Shown here: positions 1 through 11,042 of the stretch, piece by piece
Layout of the letters: each line of letters begins with the position of its first letter
How positions within the stretch are numbered: position 1 is the first letter of the stretch
Assembly: GCA_029215795.1 (NCBI GenBank)
Contig: JARDYH010000002.1
Span: 46,980,001 to 47,044,000 of the forward strand
Reading direction: 5' to 3'
Length of the DNA: 64,000 nucleotides
Origin: Anniella stebbinsi
Lineage: Eukaryota > Chordata > Lepidosauria > Squamata > Anniellidae
The notes under the pieces: generated by a model
What the model saw: only the letters and a program-made list of their open reading frames with translations
What the model was told of the DNA's origin: nothing
Database searches by the model: none
Position numbers and translations under genes: made by a program

Positions 1-861
1 AAGGGGGGGCCTAACTCCCTCCCCCCCCGGGGCCATCCGCTGTGGACGGCCCCGGCAGGTAAGCCCCCTCCCCCGCGCTCCCTACCCCCCCTGGGGCCGC
101 CCGCTTCCATCCGCTGGCGCCCGCGGGCGCCAGCGGATAGAAGCGGATGGCTCCGGGGGGGGGTAAGCCCCCTTCCCCGCCACTGCTTACCTTCTCGGCC
201 CGTCCGCTCCCGTCCGGCGCCGGCGGCTACTACCAGCGGGCTCCGCGGCCTACTCTCAAGTAGCGCGCCGGGTGATGACATCACCCAGCGCGCCACCCTG
301 GAGCAGGCCGCGGAGCCTGCTGGTAGTAGTAGGCGCCGGCGCCGGACGGGAGCCGCCGGGCCGGGCAGGTAAGGGCCCCCCTCCCCCCTCCGCGCGCCCC
401 CTCCTCCCCTCCACGCACCCCCTCCTTACCTTCCCGGCCCGGCGGCTCCCGGCCGGCGCCGGCGCCTACTACTTCCAGCAGGCTCCGCGGCCTGCTCTAG
501 AGTAGCGCGCCGGGTGATGACATCACCCGGCGCGCCACCCTAGAGCAGGCCGCGGAGCCTGCTAGTAGTAGTAGGCGCCGGCGCCGGACGGGAGCCACCG
601 GGCCGAGAAGGTAAGCGCCCCCCTCCTCCCCCCCCCGCTGTCCACTTTCATCGGCGGGCGCCCGCTGGCGCCCGCCAATGGAAGCGGTGGTGGGCGCCAG
701 TGGGCGCCCGCCGATCCGCCGAACCGGTTCGGAGCTTTTTCGGACCGGTTCGGATTGGATCGGCCGATCCAGCTGCGGGATCGGAAATCGGATAATTTAT
801 CCGATTTCCCACTGGACCGGACTCGGATCGTGGATCGGGTCCGATCCAGTGCACATCCCTA
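1..861. mobile_element. GC-rich hAT-like non-autonomous element, cut by the window start
   Basis: Only one end is in view: the sequence finishes with GTGCACATCCCTA at 861, the inverse of the TAGGGGTGTGCAC start of the complete copy at 21296. Near the end are dense CGGATCGG/CCGATCC-type subterminal repeats and a palindrome at about 784-811, also found in the other copy. The interior is a chain of GC-rich hairpins: arms 101-123/124-146 with no loop and one mismatch, then two large related hairpins at about 206-366 and 428-612 centred on TGATGACATCACCC. CAGGTAAG or its complement flanks them (56, 366; near-matches at 186, 425, 608). No transposase is encoded. The Ac-like hAT assignment rests on the terminus and on the 8-bp duplication of the second copy; this copy's own duplication cannot be tested. 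Confidence 0.72.
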
Positions 862-1656
862 GTAAGAATTCCCCAGGTGGAAAATAAAGTTGAAGGAAGG
901 CCACGATTTCCATATCCTGGAAGGAGTGCCTATCAGATTCAACTAAAATTATTTATTACAAAGGATGAATGCTTAACAGAATGATGCAAAATAATGAAGG
1001 TTTTAACAGATGCTTCTCAGTTCGAATCATTACTTCCCTCAGATTTTCTTGAAAATTAAAATGAAGCCAAAGTTCACAGGCAGTGGATAAAATGAATGCC
1101 GTTCTTCTACTCATAAATGGTTCACAGACAGTGTGGTTTTAGTAGGAGCTAAATATAGAAGAACTGAACTCTGAATCAGCCTTGTTCTCTCACACTCTGT
1201 CCTTACAGATTAATAACACTACGGGTGTAATATTCTCTCATCCTTCACGTTGGGCCAAATTCAGTCACTCTTATCATGTTAAGTAGCATTTTACTCAACA
1301 AGTAGCCTTGTTGATTTAAAAAGGGGGGGAAAGTTATTGATTACTCTATGGCTTTAATGGAGGGAAAGTGTATGAGGGGATTTCTGAAGTGTAGGCCTTG
1401 AGTACAGCTGAGAGGAAAAGTCAATATTTTAGCCTTGAAGTGTCCCTGTGTCAACAGAGAAAGGCACAATACATTCCAATTCCTGAATACAAGGATATGC
1501 TCATGTTCTTTCTATTCGAGTCTGATGCTCTCTGACTCATAATAAAGTCTGAGGGTACATTTTCCAGGTCAGCAATTAGTTTTGCTAGTGAACCACTTTA
1601 AGAAGTGACTATTGAGTATCAATCCAAGGCCTCAGCTAGGGACCCAACTGAAATGA
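862..1656. other. Unassigned AT-rich DNA
   Basis: No recognisable gene, RNA or transposon. The composition is ordinary AT-rich intergenic or intronic sequence, and no open frame is longer than chance. Confidence 0.5.
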
Positions 1657-1677
1657 GAATTTCATTTCAGTTGGGTC
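1641..1677. repeat. Perfect 16-bp inverted repeat (hairpin)
   Basis: Arms 1641-1656 and 1662-1677 are exact reverse complements around the 5-base spacer GAATT. The hairpin overlaps the left end of a hAT-like fragment, so it may be a relic of a transposon end. Confidence 0.85.
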
Positions 1678-1790
1678 ATGATAAGAATTTACCAAAGTTT
1701 GCAAAGTTCTCCATATCAAGGACAAAAAGAAATTTAAATGTAAAAAACCACAGCATGGGAGAAACTGAAACTAACAGATTTATCCTTCCA
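1657..1790. mobile_element. Degraded hAT-like MITE fragment (TAGGGATGG family)
   Basis: It shares the stretch GATAAGAATTTACC and a similar tail with the element at 1977-2129, about 340 bp away, so the two look like copies of one short repeat. Its termini are not preserved. Confidence 0.4.
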
Positions 1791-1976
1791 GGTCCAAAGC
1801 CTTGAGTGCTTTGCTATTAGATGTCTGGGTTTCAATCCCGGTGTATTCAACCATGTTCGTGGTTAATTAAGGTTGCCAACTCATTTTTCTTCATCTTTAA
1901 TAGCTGTATAGCAGGCAAGTACATAGTGGTCTTCTCCATGCTGGAAATAGCTGTCCTTATTAAATTTGGCTGGTGC

Positions 1977-2129
1977 AGATGGGTGAGAAATTTGTTTCAG
2001 TTTGTTTTTGATAAGAATTTACCCAAATTCACATTTTTCATATTCAGGAGAACAAGAACTTGAGATTTTTTTTTTAAAAAAAACTGAATGGAGGAGAAAG
2101 TGATATGAACAGATTCACCCATTCCTAGT
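1977..2129. mobile_element. Short hAT-like MITE (TAGGGATGG family)
   Basis: The left side reads AGATGGGTGAGAAATTT and the right side ends CACCCATTCCTAG, giving approximate terminal inverted repeats of an AT-rich family also seen at 11729, 26666, 35100 and 52445. No clean target duplication was found. Confidence 0.45.
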
Positions 2130-2458
2130 CTCAGCCACCACCACCCAGCCTTGATGTTACAAATATCCTCCCACCACACTTCCAGTCATTTAGTAACTGT
2201 GGGAACATATGGCTTCCTTGCGGGGAGGAGGCATATTTAGCCCAAAGGTGCTAATCCCCTAGACATGATTGCAGGAGATCCATGATTATATTTCTTACAT
2301 TTTTAAAAGATGAAAAGATGTCAGTAGGGTCCATGATGCAGATTGGAGTTGTAGTACTGGGAAAGAGTTGTCTTTATGATAACCCCTGCCCCATAGCTGC
2401 AATTTCCTCTGGAGGGCAAATCATATAGATTCATGTATGTGGGGCAAATTGCATCTGG

Positions 2459-3006
2459 GGCCTAATTTACACCAGCTCCGGGGTCATCTCGAGATCGTCC
2501 CTGCATGTCCAAATGATGTACAGCTGATCCCAGGGTGAATGGGGGATGAGCACTCCATTTTCCCGGGATAGCTGGGACTAGGTTTTTCACAGTTTTTCCG
2601 CCAGTCTCTGGACCATCCTGAGCTCTGCAGGTGGTGTGGCTCTTGCTCCCGGGGTTGTCTCTCTTCCCCACAAGTTGTGGGACTTGGGAAAGAGGCAAGA
2701 AAGTGTGTGGAGGGAGTCCATGGGTATCGGGGGTGAGGGGGAGAGAATTTTCACCATCTTTGGGCATCTTTCAGCACCAAGTTTTTTGGTGTGTTTAAAA
2801 AAAAAAAAAAAAACCTTCACGCAGTATTGTGACCACGCTGTTGCGCGATCCTCTCGTCCTGTAAAAAAACCCTTCAACCTGGGACAGCCTCCTCTACTTC
2901 CAGGACAACTCACTGGTATGTGCCCCGTGAGGGACGATCGCTGAAGCTGAAAACTTCACGATCATCCCTCCCCACTCCCCGAAGGCCTCCAGGTGTAGAT
3001 GAGCCC
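2459..3006. mobile_element. Harbinger-like MITE, TCTACACC family (diverged copy)
   Basis: The left end GGCCTAATTTACACC pairs with the right end GGTGTAGATGAGCCC. Interior phrases such as the 'ggtcatc...gtccctgcat' block are shared with copies at 45314 and 56168. An A-run at about 2798-2814 lies inside. The flanking triplets (TGG and TAT) do not match, so the insertion site has decayed or the ends are misplaced. No transposase is present. Confidence 0.65.
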
Positions 3007-3349
3007 TATGAATGAATGTTGGTATGTATGAATTATGAATCTAATCATTCCTTCACCCAAACATCCATCCCCAAGTTTTTAAGTTTACTATTAGCTTCTC
3101 TCCCATATTGTTCTGACTCCCCCCCCCCATTTTTCTGACTTCACCAGCTCTCCCTTTCAATCTTTGACTCACAGCAGCCCAATACTATAGACTTCCTCTA
3201 TTGTCCTAGTTCTACCGCCAGATCAAAGTGGTTGGAATACAGTGATGAAATTATCTTGAGCACTGCCTACTCCCTAACGAACATGCCCAAATATGAAAAT
3301 CAATTTCTAAGGACCTTCTCCAGGTACTTTCATCTTCTGTGGTTAAGCA

Positions 3350-3660
3350 AGTGATAATCAGAGAAAAGGCCTTCTCAGCAGTGGCACCCCATCTCATGAA
3401 TGCTCTCCTCAGGGAGTTTTCCTGGCACTGAATCTCATGCCTTTCATGTGCCAGCTGAAGACCTTTTTATATACCCTAAACCTTTTAGCTGCACTGTTTG
3501 GTCTTATCCTGCTGCTTTGGTGTTCTGCTGTTTTACTTGTATTTTGATTTATTTTTGTGTTGTTCTTTTAATTAATCTTTATTTTTAAATATTGATTTTA
3601 AGCCACTCTGGAAGTTGTCAATTAAATATTTTGTAAATAAACAAATTAAAATATTTTTAA
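3350..3660 (+). mobile_element. L2-like LINE 3' end
   Basis: Translation near 3360 gives EKAFSAVAPHLMNAL, the typical L2-clade reverse-transcriptase C-terminal phrase (AFSxxAPxLWNxLP). After it come a T-rich 3' untranslated stretch, the 'ttaagccactctggaag' pre-tail and an A/T-rich tail. The copy is 5'-truncated and has stop codons. Confidence 0.7.
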
Positions 3661-4144
3661 ATAAATGAATAATGCCATTTTTATAAAGGAGCAGCTGTTC
3701 TCCAATCAGCAGCCGCCCACCACAGTGAGCCAGCCTGAGTCCTCTACTCACCCCTCCCCCACAATGCATCGCTTAACAACCCAGGCATTGGTGTAGTGCT
3801 CAGGATTCATCTTAGGGGCATGTCGTACATGGAGCAAACCCCTGCAAACCCCCTGTTAAGGCCCCGTGAGCCTATTTTTACTGCTGGTAAAATCACCTTA
3901 AAGTAATGATTCAGTGTACCGCACACAATGCATAAGAAGTTGCAATTATACATGCATTTGTTACACATGATTGACACAATTTCCTATAGGGAAGTGAATT
4001 CTGTGTATGACATTTTCTCTCATCTCAAGCATTCCACAGAAGCTGCTTTATTGAATCTTATACTGTGCTTTTAGACAGCTGCCATTCATATCAGTGGGGC
4101 TTTCACAGGAGAATTTCCCACCAGACTGTAAATGTTAGGCACAC
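3661..4144. other. Unassigned DNA
   Basis: No gene or recognised repeat is seen between the L2 tail and the tRNA-like fragment. Confidence 0.4.
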
Positions 4145-4212
4145 CAGATCTCGAACCAGGGATTTCAGGGTCTGAGACTGATGCCTCGCCTACTGAGCTA
4201 TCACAGACAGAG
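4145..4212 (-). pseudogene. tRNA-like fragment (tRNA-derived SINE head or tRNA pseudogene, Met-like)
   Basis: On the minus strand the sequence has an A-box-like 'TAGCTCAGTAGGCGAGGCATCAGTCTCA' pattern (broken here as TAGCTCAGTAGG, then GGCATCAGTCTCA) and a B-box GGTTCGAGATC. This resembles elongator tRNA-Met. The anticodon arm is disrupted and the acceptor stem does not pair well, so a functional tRNA is unlikely. Confidence 0.5.
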
Positions 4213-4357
4213 TGTGCATAGATTCTTGAGCCCTCTTCATATGAAGAAGAGAAGGCTCCCTAACAGGCAATTGGCCAGGCTTGGTATAAATATGAGAGGC
4301 TTGGCCTTGAGTCTAACCAATATCTTCTTCTGTCCTTTCTACCTCAGGCTCTGGGTC

Positions 4358-4725
4358 TACGGTGGCTATTTATGAATCACTAAAAAAGGGGACAAACATC
4401 ACCCAATAAGAGGACAATGATTTGCATAACAATTGCATGTGCTAATTTATATGTATAGATGCAAATTCAGAAATGAATATTATGCTTCAAACAGAAATAC
4501 AGTACAGCTCACCACAGTGTGGAAGACCTGCGTGCATGTCTGTCCAGCCTGCTGTCCAGCTGCTAACTTTTGGATTGGCATCAGTGCTTATGGTTCATTA
4601 TCTTTAAACTGGAATTTGACAGGACAGCCCTTCAAAGAGAGCACACCTTTAAACAGAGGACAGTCCTCTGGCAACTTGTCAAATGGAGGACTGCCCTCTA
4701 TAAAAGAGGACATGTGGCAATCCTA
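4358..4725. mobile_element. hAT-like element, 'TAGGGTAGCCAT' family, copy 1
   Basis: It begins TACGGTGGCTATTTATGAATC and ends GGCAATCCTA, roughly inverse to each other. It shares several internal blocks with the region at 36900-37235: the 'gtgctaatttatat...gatgcaaat' block, 'aatacagtac...ctcacca', and repeated GAGGACAG/CTGTCCTC motifs. The superfamily is inferred from TAGGG-type ends only. Confidence 0.5.
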
Positions 4726-4849
4726 TGACTGGGTTCCACACCAGCCACTGAGTTCAGGCAGGCCTGGTGTGAGCCAGTGGTATCTTCTTAGCAGGTCCTG
4801 ACTTTGGCACCTGCCTTGGGCCTCTGTCTATCTAAAATTATTTCTAGGC

Positions 4850-4990
4850 TGCCTTTAAGGATGAAACCATCTTAAGGCAGTATACAAGATAAAAAAAAAC
4901 ATACAATAAAAATCCATAAAAACAAAGACTGTCAATTACAATAAAACAAAATAAAAACTTACCAAGAAAACAACAACAGCCTTATGGAAA
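4850..4990 (-). mobile_element. Probable LINE/SINE A-rich 3' tail fragment
   Basis: An A-rich stretch with 'ccatcttaaggcagtatacaagat' looks like the inverted 3' end of an L2-like LINE. It is short and without diagnostic coding sequence. Confidence 0.3.
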
Positions 4991-5039
4991 GGTAGGTGAA
5001 AACAGGCGGAAGTTCAGAACTTTCCTGAAGATCTGCAAA

Positions 5040-5345
5040 GAAGGGGACTGGTGAAACCCTGATGGCCCATGAGGAGAAGAGTCTTTAGCCCCTACTCTTT
5101 GGAACTCCCTGCCCCTGGAGGTCAGGGAGGCACCAACACTGTGCTGCTTCCAGCACCTCCTGAAAACAACTCTTTTCCAGGAACCATTCCTTAGGTGACC
5201 AGCCACTGTTTTTATTGGTACTTTGTTTTAAATTGAACAATTTTAATCTGCTGTTGTAATCTTTTTGTCTTTTATTCCCATGTTTACTGCTCCAGAATCT
5301 ATTTTAGATATGGAGCAGTATATAAATATTGTAAATAAATAAATA
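5040..5345 (+). mobile_element. L2-like LINE 3' end
   Basis: Frame-shifted translation near 5090-5170 gives LELPAPGGQGGTNTVLLPA, which follows the L2 pattern of LWNSLPxEVREAPTLxxFKRxLKTxLF. A T-rich untranslated region follows, ending in 'gagcagtatataaatattg' and an (AAAT)n tail at about 5330-5348. Truncated and non-functional. Confidence 0.65.
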
Positions 5346-5854
5346 AACTGATTCCAGAGGTATGGGGCTATCACTAAGGAGACCCTCTCCCTTATCCTCA
5401 CCAGCCTAACCTCTCTTGGCATTTTTTTTAAAAAAAGAAACCCAAATGTTCCTACCAGTGGCTTGCAGCTTATAGCTGCCCCACCTATTCAGTTATTCCA
5501 GGGGAATTTGGAAGGAGGAAGAATGGCCATTGCCACAAAACGATGCTGGACCACTAGCAGCTCTCATGTTTTTCTGATGGCAGCCATTTCTTCCTCCCCA
5601 CTTCCCAGAAATGCCACCAATCTGAGGCATTGGTGGAAACAAGGATGGCAGCTGTGAGCCACATGCCACCATCCGCCATCAAGGCAGGCCCTCAAGGTCC
5701 CCAGAAACCGCTAGGAGAGGGACTGCAGGATGGTGCATTGTCAGCCCAGGTTTAAGGCCTGTGAGCAATAGAATATATTTTCCAGGATTGAATTTGAGCC
5801 TGGCCATTACTGGGCCTATCTTGGTGGCTAACAGTAGAGAATCCTAGCTGGCAT

Positions 5855-5915
5855 AGGCAAAGGTGATGGATGATGGGAGTTGTAGGCTAAAACAACTTCT
5901 AGGCTACAAGATGCC
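5855..5915. repeat. Fragment of the 'gatgggagttgtag' palindromic repeat
   Basis: It contains the phrase GATGATGGGAGTTGTAGGCT, the core of a palindromic repeat that also appears at about 32293-32470 and 49476-49585. Confidence 0.4.
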
Positions 5916-5936
5916 CACCCATGGTATAGAGACACA

Positions 5937-6475
5937 GGCTTCATTCGGACAACACATTAAGCAACTGGTGGGGGGAACAATTGTCAGTTGTGTTGCTTAT
6001 TGTATTGTGTGGAAAGTAACACGCCGCTCACAAACTACTGACGGTATGATATTCCGCCCAAATAAGCAACTGAGAGAAACAACTGGCTTGCAAGTTGTTT
6101 AGCTCGAAGCCACTTGTTTAAAGTGTTGTGTGGAGGGGTGAGTGGGCTAATGGTGTGTGGTGAGTGGGTTAAAACACAAGCCCATAGAGGCAGGCAGCAA
6201 GAGCAACCAAAGCAGTGGCTGCCACTCTGCTACAACTGGTACAACTTGCAGAGGCTGCTGGGATAGAACTAGGAGGGCTGAGGGAGGAAGGTGGGTGGGG
6301 AGAGGGGCAGGGGCTGTGTCAGTCAAATGCTGGGTTGACTATTAGTCCACTCAACGCCAGCCCCAACCACCCACAGTTGTGTAGGAATATGTTGTGTGGG
6401 GAGTACCCACAAAATAACCAACTGTGAGTTGGCTACTCAATCCATCATTGACTAATGTGTTGTCCAAATGCAGCC
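5937..6475. mobile_element. Harbinger-like non-autonomous element with 3-bp duplication ACA
   Basis: The left end GGCTTCATTCGGACAACAC and the reverse complement of the right end GGCTGCATTTGGACAACAC match over 17 of 19 positions. The flanking triplets are ACA at 5934-5936 and ACA at 6476-6478. The interior (539 bp) repeats the short theme CAACTG/CAGTTG and GTTGTGTGG and has no long open frame. A 3-bp duplication and a GG start are compatible with the PIF/Harbinger superfamily; that placement is inference. Confidence 0.7.
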
Positions 6476-6478
6476 ACA

Positions 6479-7016
6479 GTGTTTCTTGACAATCAGCTAC
6501 AGGGGCTGCACTTGGGGATCTGATAAAAAGGTTTGCAAGTTTTCAGTTAGCCTTCTTGAGCACATGAAACAGAGGCCATGCTGAAGCAACCTAAAAGAAA
6601 CTTTAGCTTCCTTTGTTTTCTGTGGGCTGCACTAATTCTGCTTCTGGGGACTGCCTGTGTGGACTGCAGCTTCCCCATCATCCTGTGCCTACCGGCAGGA
6701 TTCTACATTAATTTTGTGGAAATTGACAAATCCTGCAACAGCTGCCAAATTCTGTGACCCCCCCCCCCCAATCATAGATTCACAAAATCCACCCAGCTGT
6801 GCTTACATCTCCAGGCAGCCCCTCCAGGGGGCTAATCAGGAAACAAGAAATGACAACTTGCAACAAAGGTAATACCTGCTTCTCAGAGAGTTGATCATAC
6901 CCAGTCAGCTCTTTTTCATTCATTTGGACTGAAATTTTGCAATTGACTCCACTGGACTCAGAGAGTACACAGACTAAGAAGGAAAGGCACTGTAAAAGTT
7001 CTTCTAGGAAGGAAGA

Positions 7017-7017
<1 letters not shown>
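6479..7017. other. Unassigned DNA
   Basis: No gene or recognised repeat, apart from a C-run near 6760-6768. Confidence 0.4.

Positions 7018-7061
<44 letters not shown>
7018..7061. repeat. (TA)n microsatellite
   Basis: Twenty-two uninterrupted TA dinucleotides. Confidence 0.97.
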
Positions 7062-7062
<1 letters not shown>

Positions 7063-8861
7063 CTGGGGGCTCTGATGGTTTCCATTTGATAACTTTTTGA
7101 TCTGTAGACAGCACTTAACATCAGCCAGGACCAATATGGGTTTTGTCCTTAGGTTCATTCAGAACTTAGCCTGGAGGCAGATCTTTCTCAGTTAGGTCTC
7201 CGGTGGCAGAAATTCATCCCTGAGGAGAGCCTCTGGAATGTCTCAGTTTCTGTGATTAGGCCATGCCGCAAGTCTCATTTATTTCACTTGACCTATTTTA
7301 CTTCTTACATTTCTTGTTTTTATAGCTTGACTTGTTTAGTTGTTTCTAATTGCTCTGCTAAGCTGGCAAAGCAGCTCAAGTGGTACAGAGAGAATCGTTT
7401 GAGTTAGTTGTGTGTGGCAGCATGTAGCCGGCCCCTCTGGGGAAGGGTAGGGAAAAGCGGGGGTGGGGGGACACAAACAAGACTTAGACATTGTTGGGTT
7501 AAATAACTGGCCACAAATTATTACTTCCAGCTTGTAATAGAATTTTGGCAAGGGGATAGGGCAGTGATCCATTAATTGAGTAGCTCACCTGCTGTCCAAT
7601 CCTCTCACCCTGGTTCACATACCAGAGGTCTCAGTGGGGAGGCTGAAGCAGGTGCCCACATCATGGTGCACTCTTAAAATGAGCCCCGTCTCCACTGTCC
7701 TAGGGCATAGGAGGACTGTTGTCCCCCACTGAGCTGACTCTTGATGCCCACACTGTGCCAAAGTCTCTTATTGGGACCTCCTCATGGAAGAATGGGGATC
7801 TTAATCCTGCTTCCCCTCACCAATGGATCCAACCCAATGCCTTACAAACCTAGAGAACTGTGGCAAAGAATTATTCTTGATACGTGTCCTGCCATAATGG
7901 TCCATTATAGACACCTGAATTAGTGTTCTTGCCATGGCAAAGGTGAAAACTCTGCACAGTGGTGCCAAACTGGGAACAGGTAGAATTCCTTCCCAGCCTT
8001 GTAAACCTCAGTCCATAGCAAGAACTATACTACCTTGCTGTGGGTAGCTGGGTAACTCAGCAATGGCAATGCCAAAGCTGTGTAGAAGCCTGATTTTTAC
8101 AAGCCACAGGTGGGAAGGAAGGAGGGAGCCCTGCCTGTGTCTACCAGCTCTCTGTTCTCCCTTCCTTCCTGCCAGGAATGTCATGCTAGCTGGGGAGTGG
8201 TGGGAGTTGTAGGGCTTTTTTTCTGCCCAAACATGTATAGGGTTGTGCCCTTATTTGCTCAAGCAGATCCTCAGAAGAACCTGTTCCCAGCAGCTCAGTC
8301 CTAAAATAAGTGATATGGGGTCATGAAGTGCTGACATTTGGAGGGGGAAAAAAACATTATCTCCCAGCTCTGTGACAGTCTTTGCAAGACATTGTTCTTT
8401 CTGTTCCACAGGGATAGAATGGGATATACAGTAGATTGAAAAGTACTCATCTTACCAGTAGATCCATTCCAGTTAGGTTCATTTGGCCAAGTTCCAGAAA
8501 TCAGTTTAATTTCTTCACTTTTCAACCTCAGCTCAGGTTTTTCAGTGTTGCCCACCACTCTCTGTTTTAGAAGGTCACTTTGTAACCAGATTCTCCTGTA
8601 TGCATTAGCTGGATCATTTTTTCCCCTTATACTTGTTGGCTGACTGTATAGGATGCTCCTTTTGAGCAGGTGCATAATGCATTTACCTCACTCATGAGTG
8701 TGAATGATTACAAATGGCTAGAGATGCTATTTGTCCATTCCTCTTGTCCTGAAAATTAATTAGGGGGTTTGAGTGTTCATATCAATCACTCAAAACACTC
8801 AAAGGGCATTCTGAATGTTCAATATGAATGCTCATAAATCTCAATTTAGTTCCCACCCCAT
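7062..8861. other. Unassigned DNA
   Basis: Ordinary unique-looking sequence. The longest minus-strand frame (8301-8675, 124 codons) shows no recognisable domain and no flanking splice or initiation context that would favour coding. Confidence 0.45.
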
Positions 8862-9062
8862 CTCCTCCTCCATGAATTGCCTAACCCCCTTTTAAAGCCA
8901 TCCAAATTGGTGGGCATCACTACATCTTATGGAAGTGAATTCCATAGTTTAACTATGTGTTGTATGCAGAAGCACTTCCTTTTATCTGTCATGAATCTCC
9001 CACCATTCAGTTTCATGGGATGACCCTGGGTCTAGAGAATATTGAGCCTAGTAGGAATATAT
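8862..9062 (-). mobile_element. CR1-like LINE 3' region fragment
   Basis: The block containing 'aagccatccaaattggtgg', 'gtgaattccatagtttaac' and 'cttccttttatctgtc' recurs on the same strand at about 61270-61410. There it is joined to the CR1-type tail with 'ggatcaga..gggtccatctagtcc'. The fragment is therefore the reverse-oriented C-terminal part of a CR1-clade LINE. Confidence 0.65.
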
Positions 9063-9478
9063 TTTGATTGTCAGAACTGAATGGAGTTCGCAGTCCTTCC
9101 ACACAGAAATCCACTACAGGTTACCCCAAGTTTTCATTTCAGAAGTGTAATTCAGGGTGTGATTTTGTTGTTGTTTTCATTTAAAAAAGGAGTAAAAACA
9201 ATCCTTGCTGATCTCCTGCACATCACCCAGGGATCTACCACTAAATCCAGACCAATTCAAACCTTCACTGTCACAAGGTGTTAGGGCCTTCTCGCACAAC
9301 TGTACCACAAACTCAGTTTTTACAGGGGCCACTTATTTTCTTATATAAAAAGTGGCTCACTAGTTTTACTCAGCCAGCCAATTAAATTACTTTCTATCAG
9401 GTAACCTGTATTAGTATCTCAAAGGCCTGGAGACTCCAGATTCTGTCAGTTTCTACCTCATCATCATATTGACTGAGG

Positions 9479-9600
9479 GACCATAGCTCTGTGGTAGACC
9501 ACATACTTTGCATGAAGAAGGTCCCAGGTTCAATCCTCAGCAACTCCAGGGAATGCTAGGAAACAATCCTCCCTGAAGCAGTGTTGATAATACTGACCTG
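9479..9600 (+). mobile_element. tRNA-Ala-derived SINE
   Basis: It starts with a tRNA-like head: an A box (TAGCTCTGTGGTAGACC), a CTTTGCATG anticodon loop as in tRNA-Ala(UGC), and a B box (GGTTCAATCCT). A non-tRNA body with 'aacaatcctccctgaagcag' follows. This is a promoter-bearing SINE head rather than a functional tRNA, because the acceptor stem is mismatched. Confidence 0.72.
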
Positions 9601-9754
9601 CTCATTGAGCACCCCATGGCTTGGCAAGCATCCTGCAGCCACCCACCTGCTTAGTGAGCCACTATTGTGCAACAATGGCAGCTCAGAGATTTCCAGGAAA
9701 ATAATGTTACATAAATAGTGGTTGAAAAGGGGCCCTTTACACACCATTACAGAC

Positions 9755-9890
9755 TGCTCATGATAGTGTTTTAATGTTGTTATCTGGCAAATTGTATATT
9801 TTGCTGTAATACTTTTAATAACAGTTGTTATCTGCCTAAAGCACCCTGGAATGGTAAGATGGTATATAAATATTTTTTACGAATAACATT
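9755..9890 (+). mobile_element. Probable L2-like LINE 3' tail
   Basis: The T-rich stretch ends in 'gcaccctggaatggtaagatggtatataaatatttt', the general form of an L2 3' end (compare 5300 and 56940). No coding part is recognisable. Confidence 0.4.
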
Positions 9891-10956
9891 TAAAGGCCGA
9901 CCAGTATGTGGACAAGACAAGTCACTGTAGTCTTTATCACACAATTGTCGTCCAGCTGGGATCAATGGTAAAGATTGGGTCATGGTACAATACTGTTCCC
10001 CATGCTTGCCCCCCACATCTTGGTGGGCCTTCAAATATTACAGCAATAGTGTAGAATGAATTCATGGCAAAGCAGGTGTTACAGCACTCTAGAAAGGTCT
10101 AGGGAGCATCTCAGACAGTCTGATTTTAAAACTTGCTAACTCCTAAAATTGCTTCAGTATCCTGATATTGTGAAGATGTTATGCAGGTGTTGCATGAAGT
10201 TCTACCAGGTGCAGACATCTTAAACAAACATCGAACTCAAACTCAAATCAAATTGAAATGAAGATGCATAGATAAGATGTTTCCACAACAGTGAAGCATA
10301 AGAACCATTAACCCTCATGCTCTCACAGGCATTTTTAAAGATTAATGCTTGACTTCTCTTTCACTTTTATGCATTTCCTCTTACAAAACAGAGTGTGTAA
10401 AAGTCCCTAACAACTTGATTTCTCAACAGTAATATTGCAAGGCAACCAGATTTCATGGAGTTTCAGAATGAACAAGTTGTGAGTGGAGACGGAAGCATGG
10501 AATAAAGACACAGACACCAAAGCTTGAGATAAACTAGGGCCTCTTTATTTAAACAATAAGGAAGACAACCCCTCCCTGCATCTGCATGTTGAAAGTGTGG
10601 GAATCTATGTCCTTGTCTTGGAGCACTTGCCTGTCTTTATGGGGGAGCCAGTCTCCTAGGCCAGGAGTCGGGTAGACCCGGCCCCTCTCTTATGCAACAC
10701 TTTGAAATCCCTATTCTACTATAGCAATTTCCAGCACATCCCTATAACAAATCAACCTATTTCTCCACCCTCCTAATGAAACCTCCAGTATGGAGTAGGC
10801 AAAAAACTCCCCACTATTTGTGAAGATGAAAAAATCCTACTCAGACCTCCCTACAAAGGGAGCAACTGGCGAAATCCCATACTAGAAGCAGGGATGGAAG
10901 GTGGGAGCTGAAAGACCCAGAGAGGCCAATGCATGGTGGGGCCAGCATTTATGGGC
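9891..10956. other. Unassigned DNA, possibly an old repeat at 10490-10950
   Basis: 10490-10950 has a different texture from its surroundings (moderately C-rich, with a 'gggcctctttatttaaac' motif resembling an inverted polyadenylation region). I could not place it in a known family. Confidence 0.3.
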
Positions 10957-11042
10957 TTGCTGGAGGACAATCCCAGAAGCGGGAAAGCCCAAGATCCTCC
11001 CCACCCCACCCTCCTGGAAGGCTCATAGATGTGGATGAGCCA
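10957..11042. mobile_element. Right-end fragment of the TCTACACC Harbinger-like MITE
   Basis: The stretch from 'ctggaggacaatcccagaagc' to 'gatgtggatgagcc' matches the right ends at 12120-12188 and 56575-56650. The left end is missing. Confidence 0.55.

Noticed and set aside
1..861. CpG island promoter of a host gene
   Set aside because: The CpG-rich region ends exactly at a transposon terminus and is built of the same hairpin modules as the element at 21296-22953.
4145..4212. Functional tRNA gene
   Set aside because: The A and B boxes are recognisable, but the anticodon arm and acceptor stem do not pair, so it is treated as a SINE head or pseudogene.
9479..9555. Functional tRNA-Ala gene
   Set aside because: The acceptor stem does not pair, a SINE body continues downstream, and a related copy with a SINE tail lies at 18751-18930.
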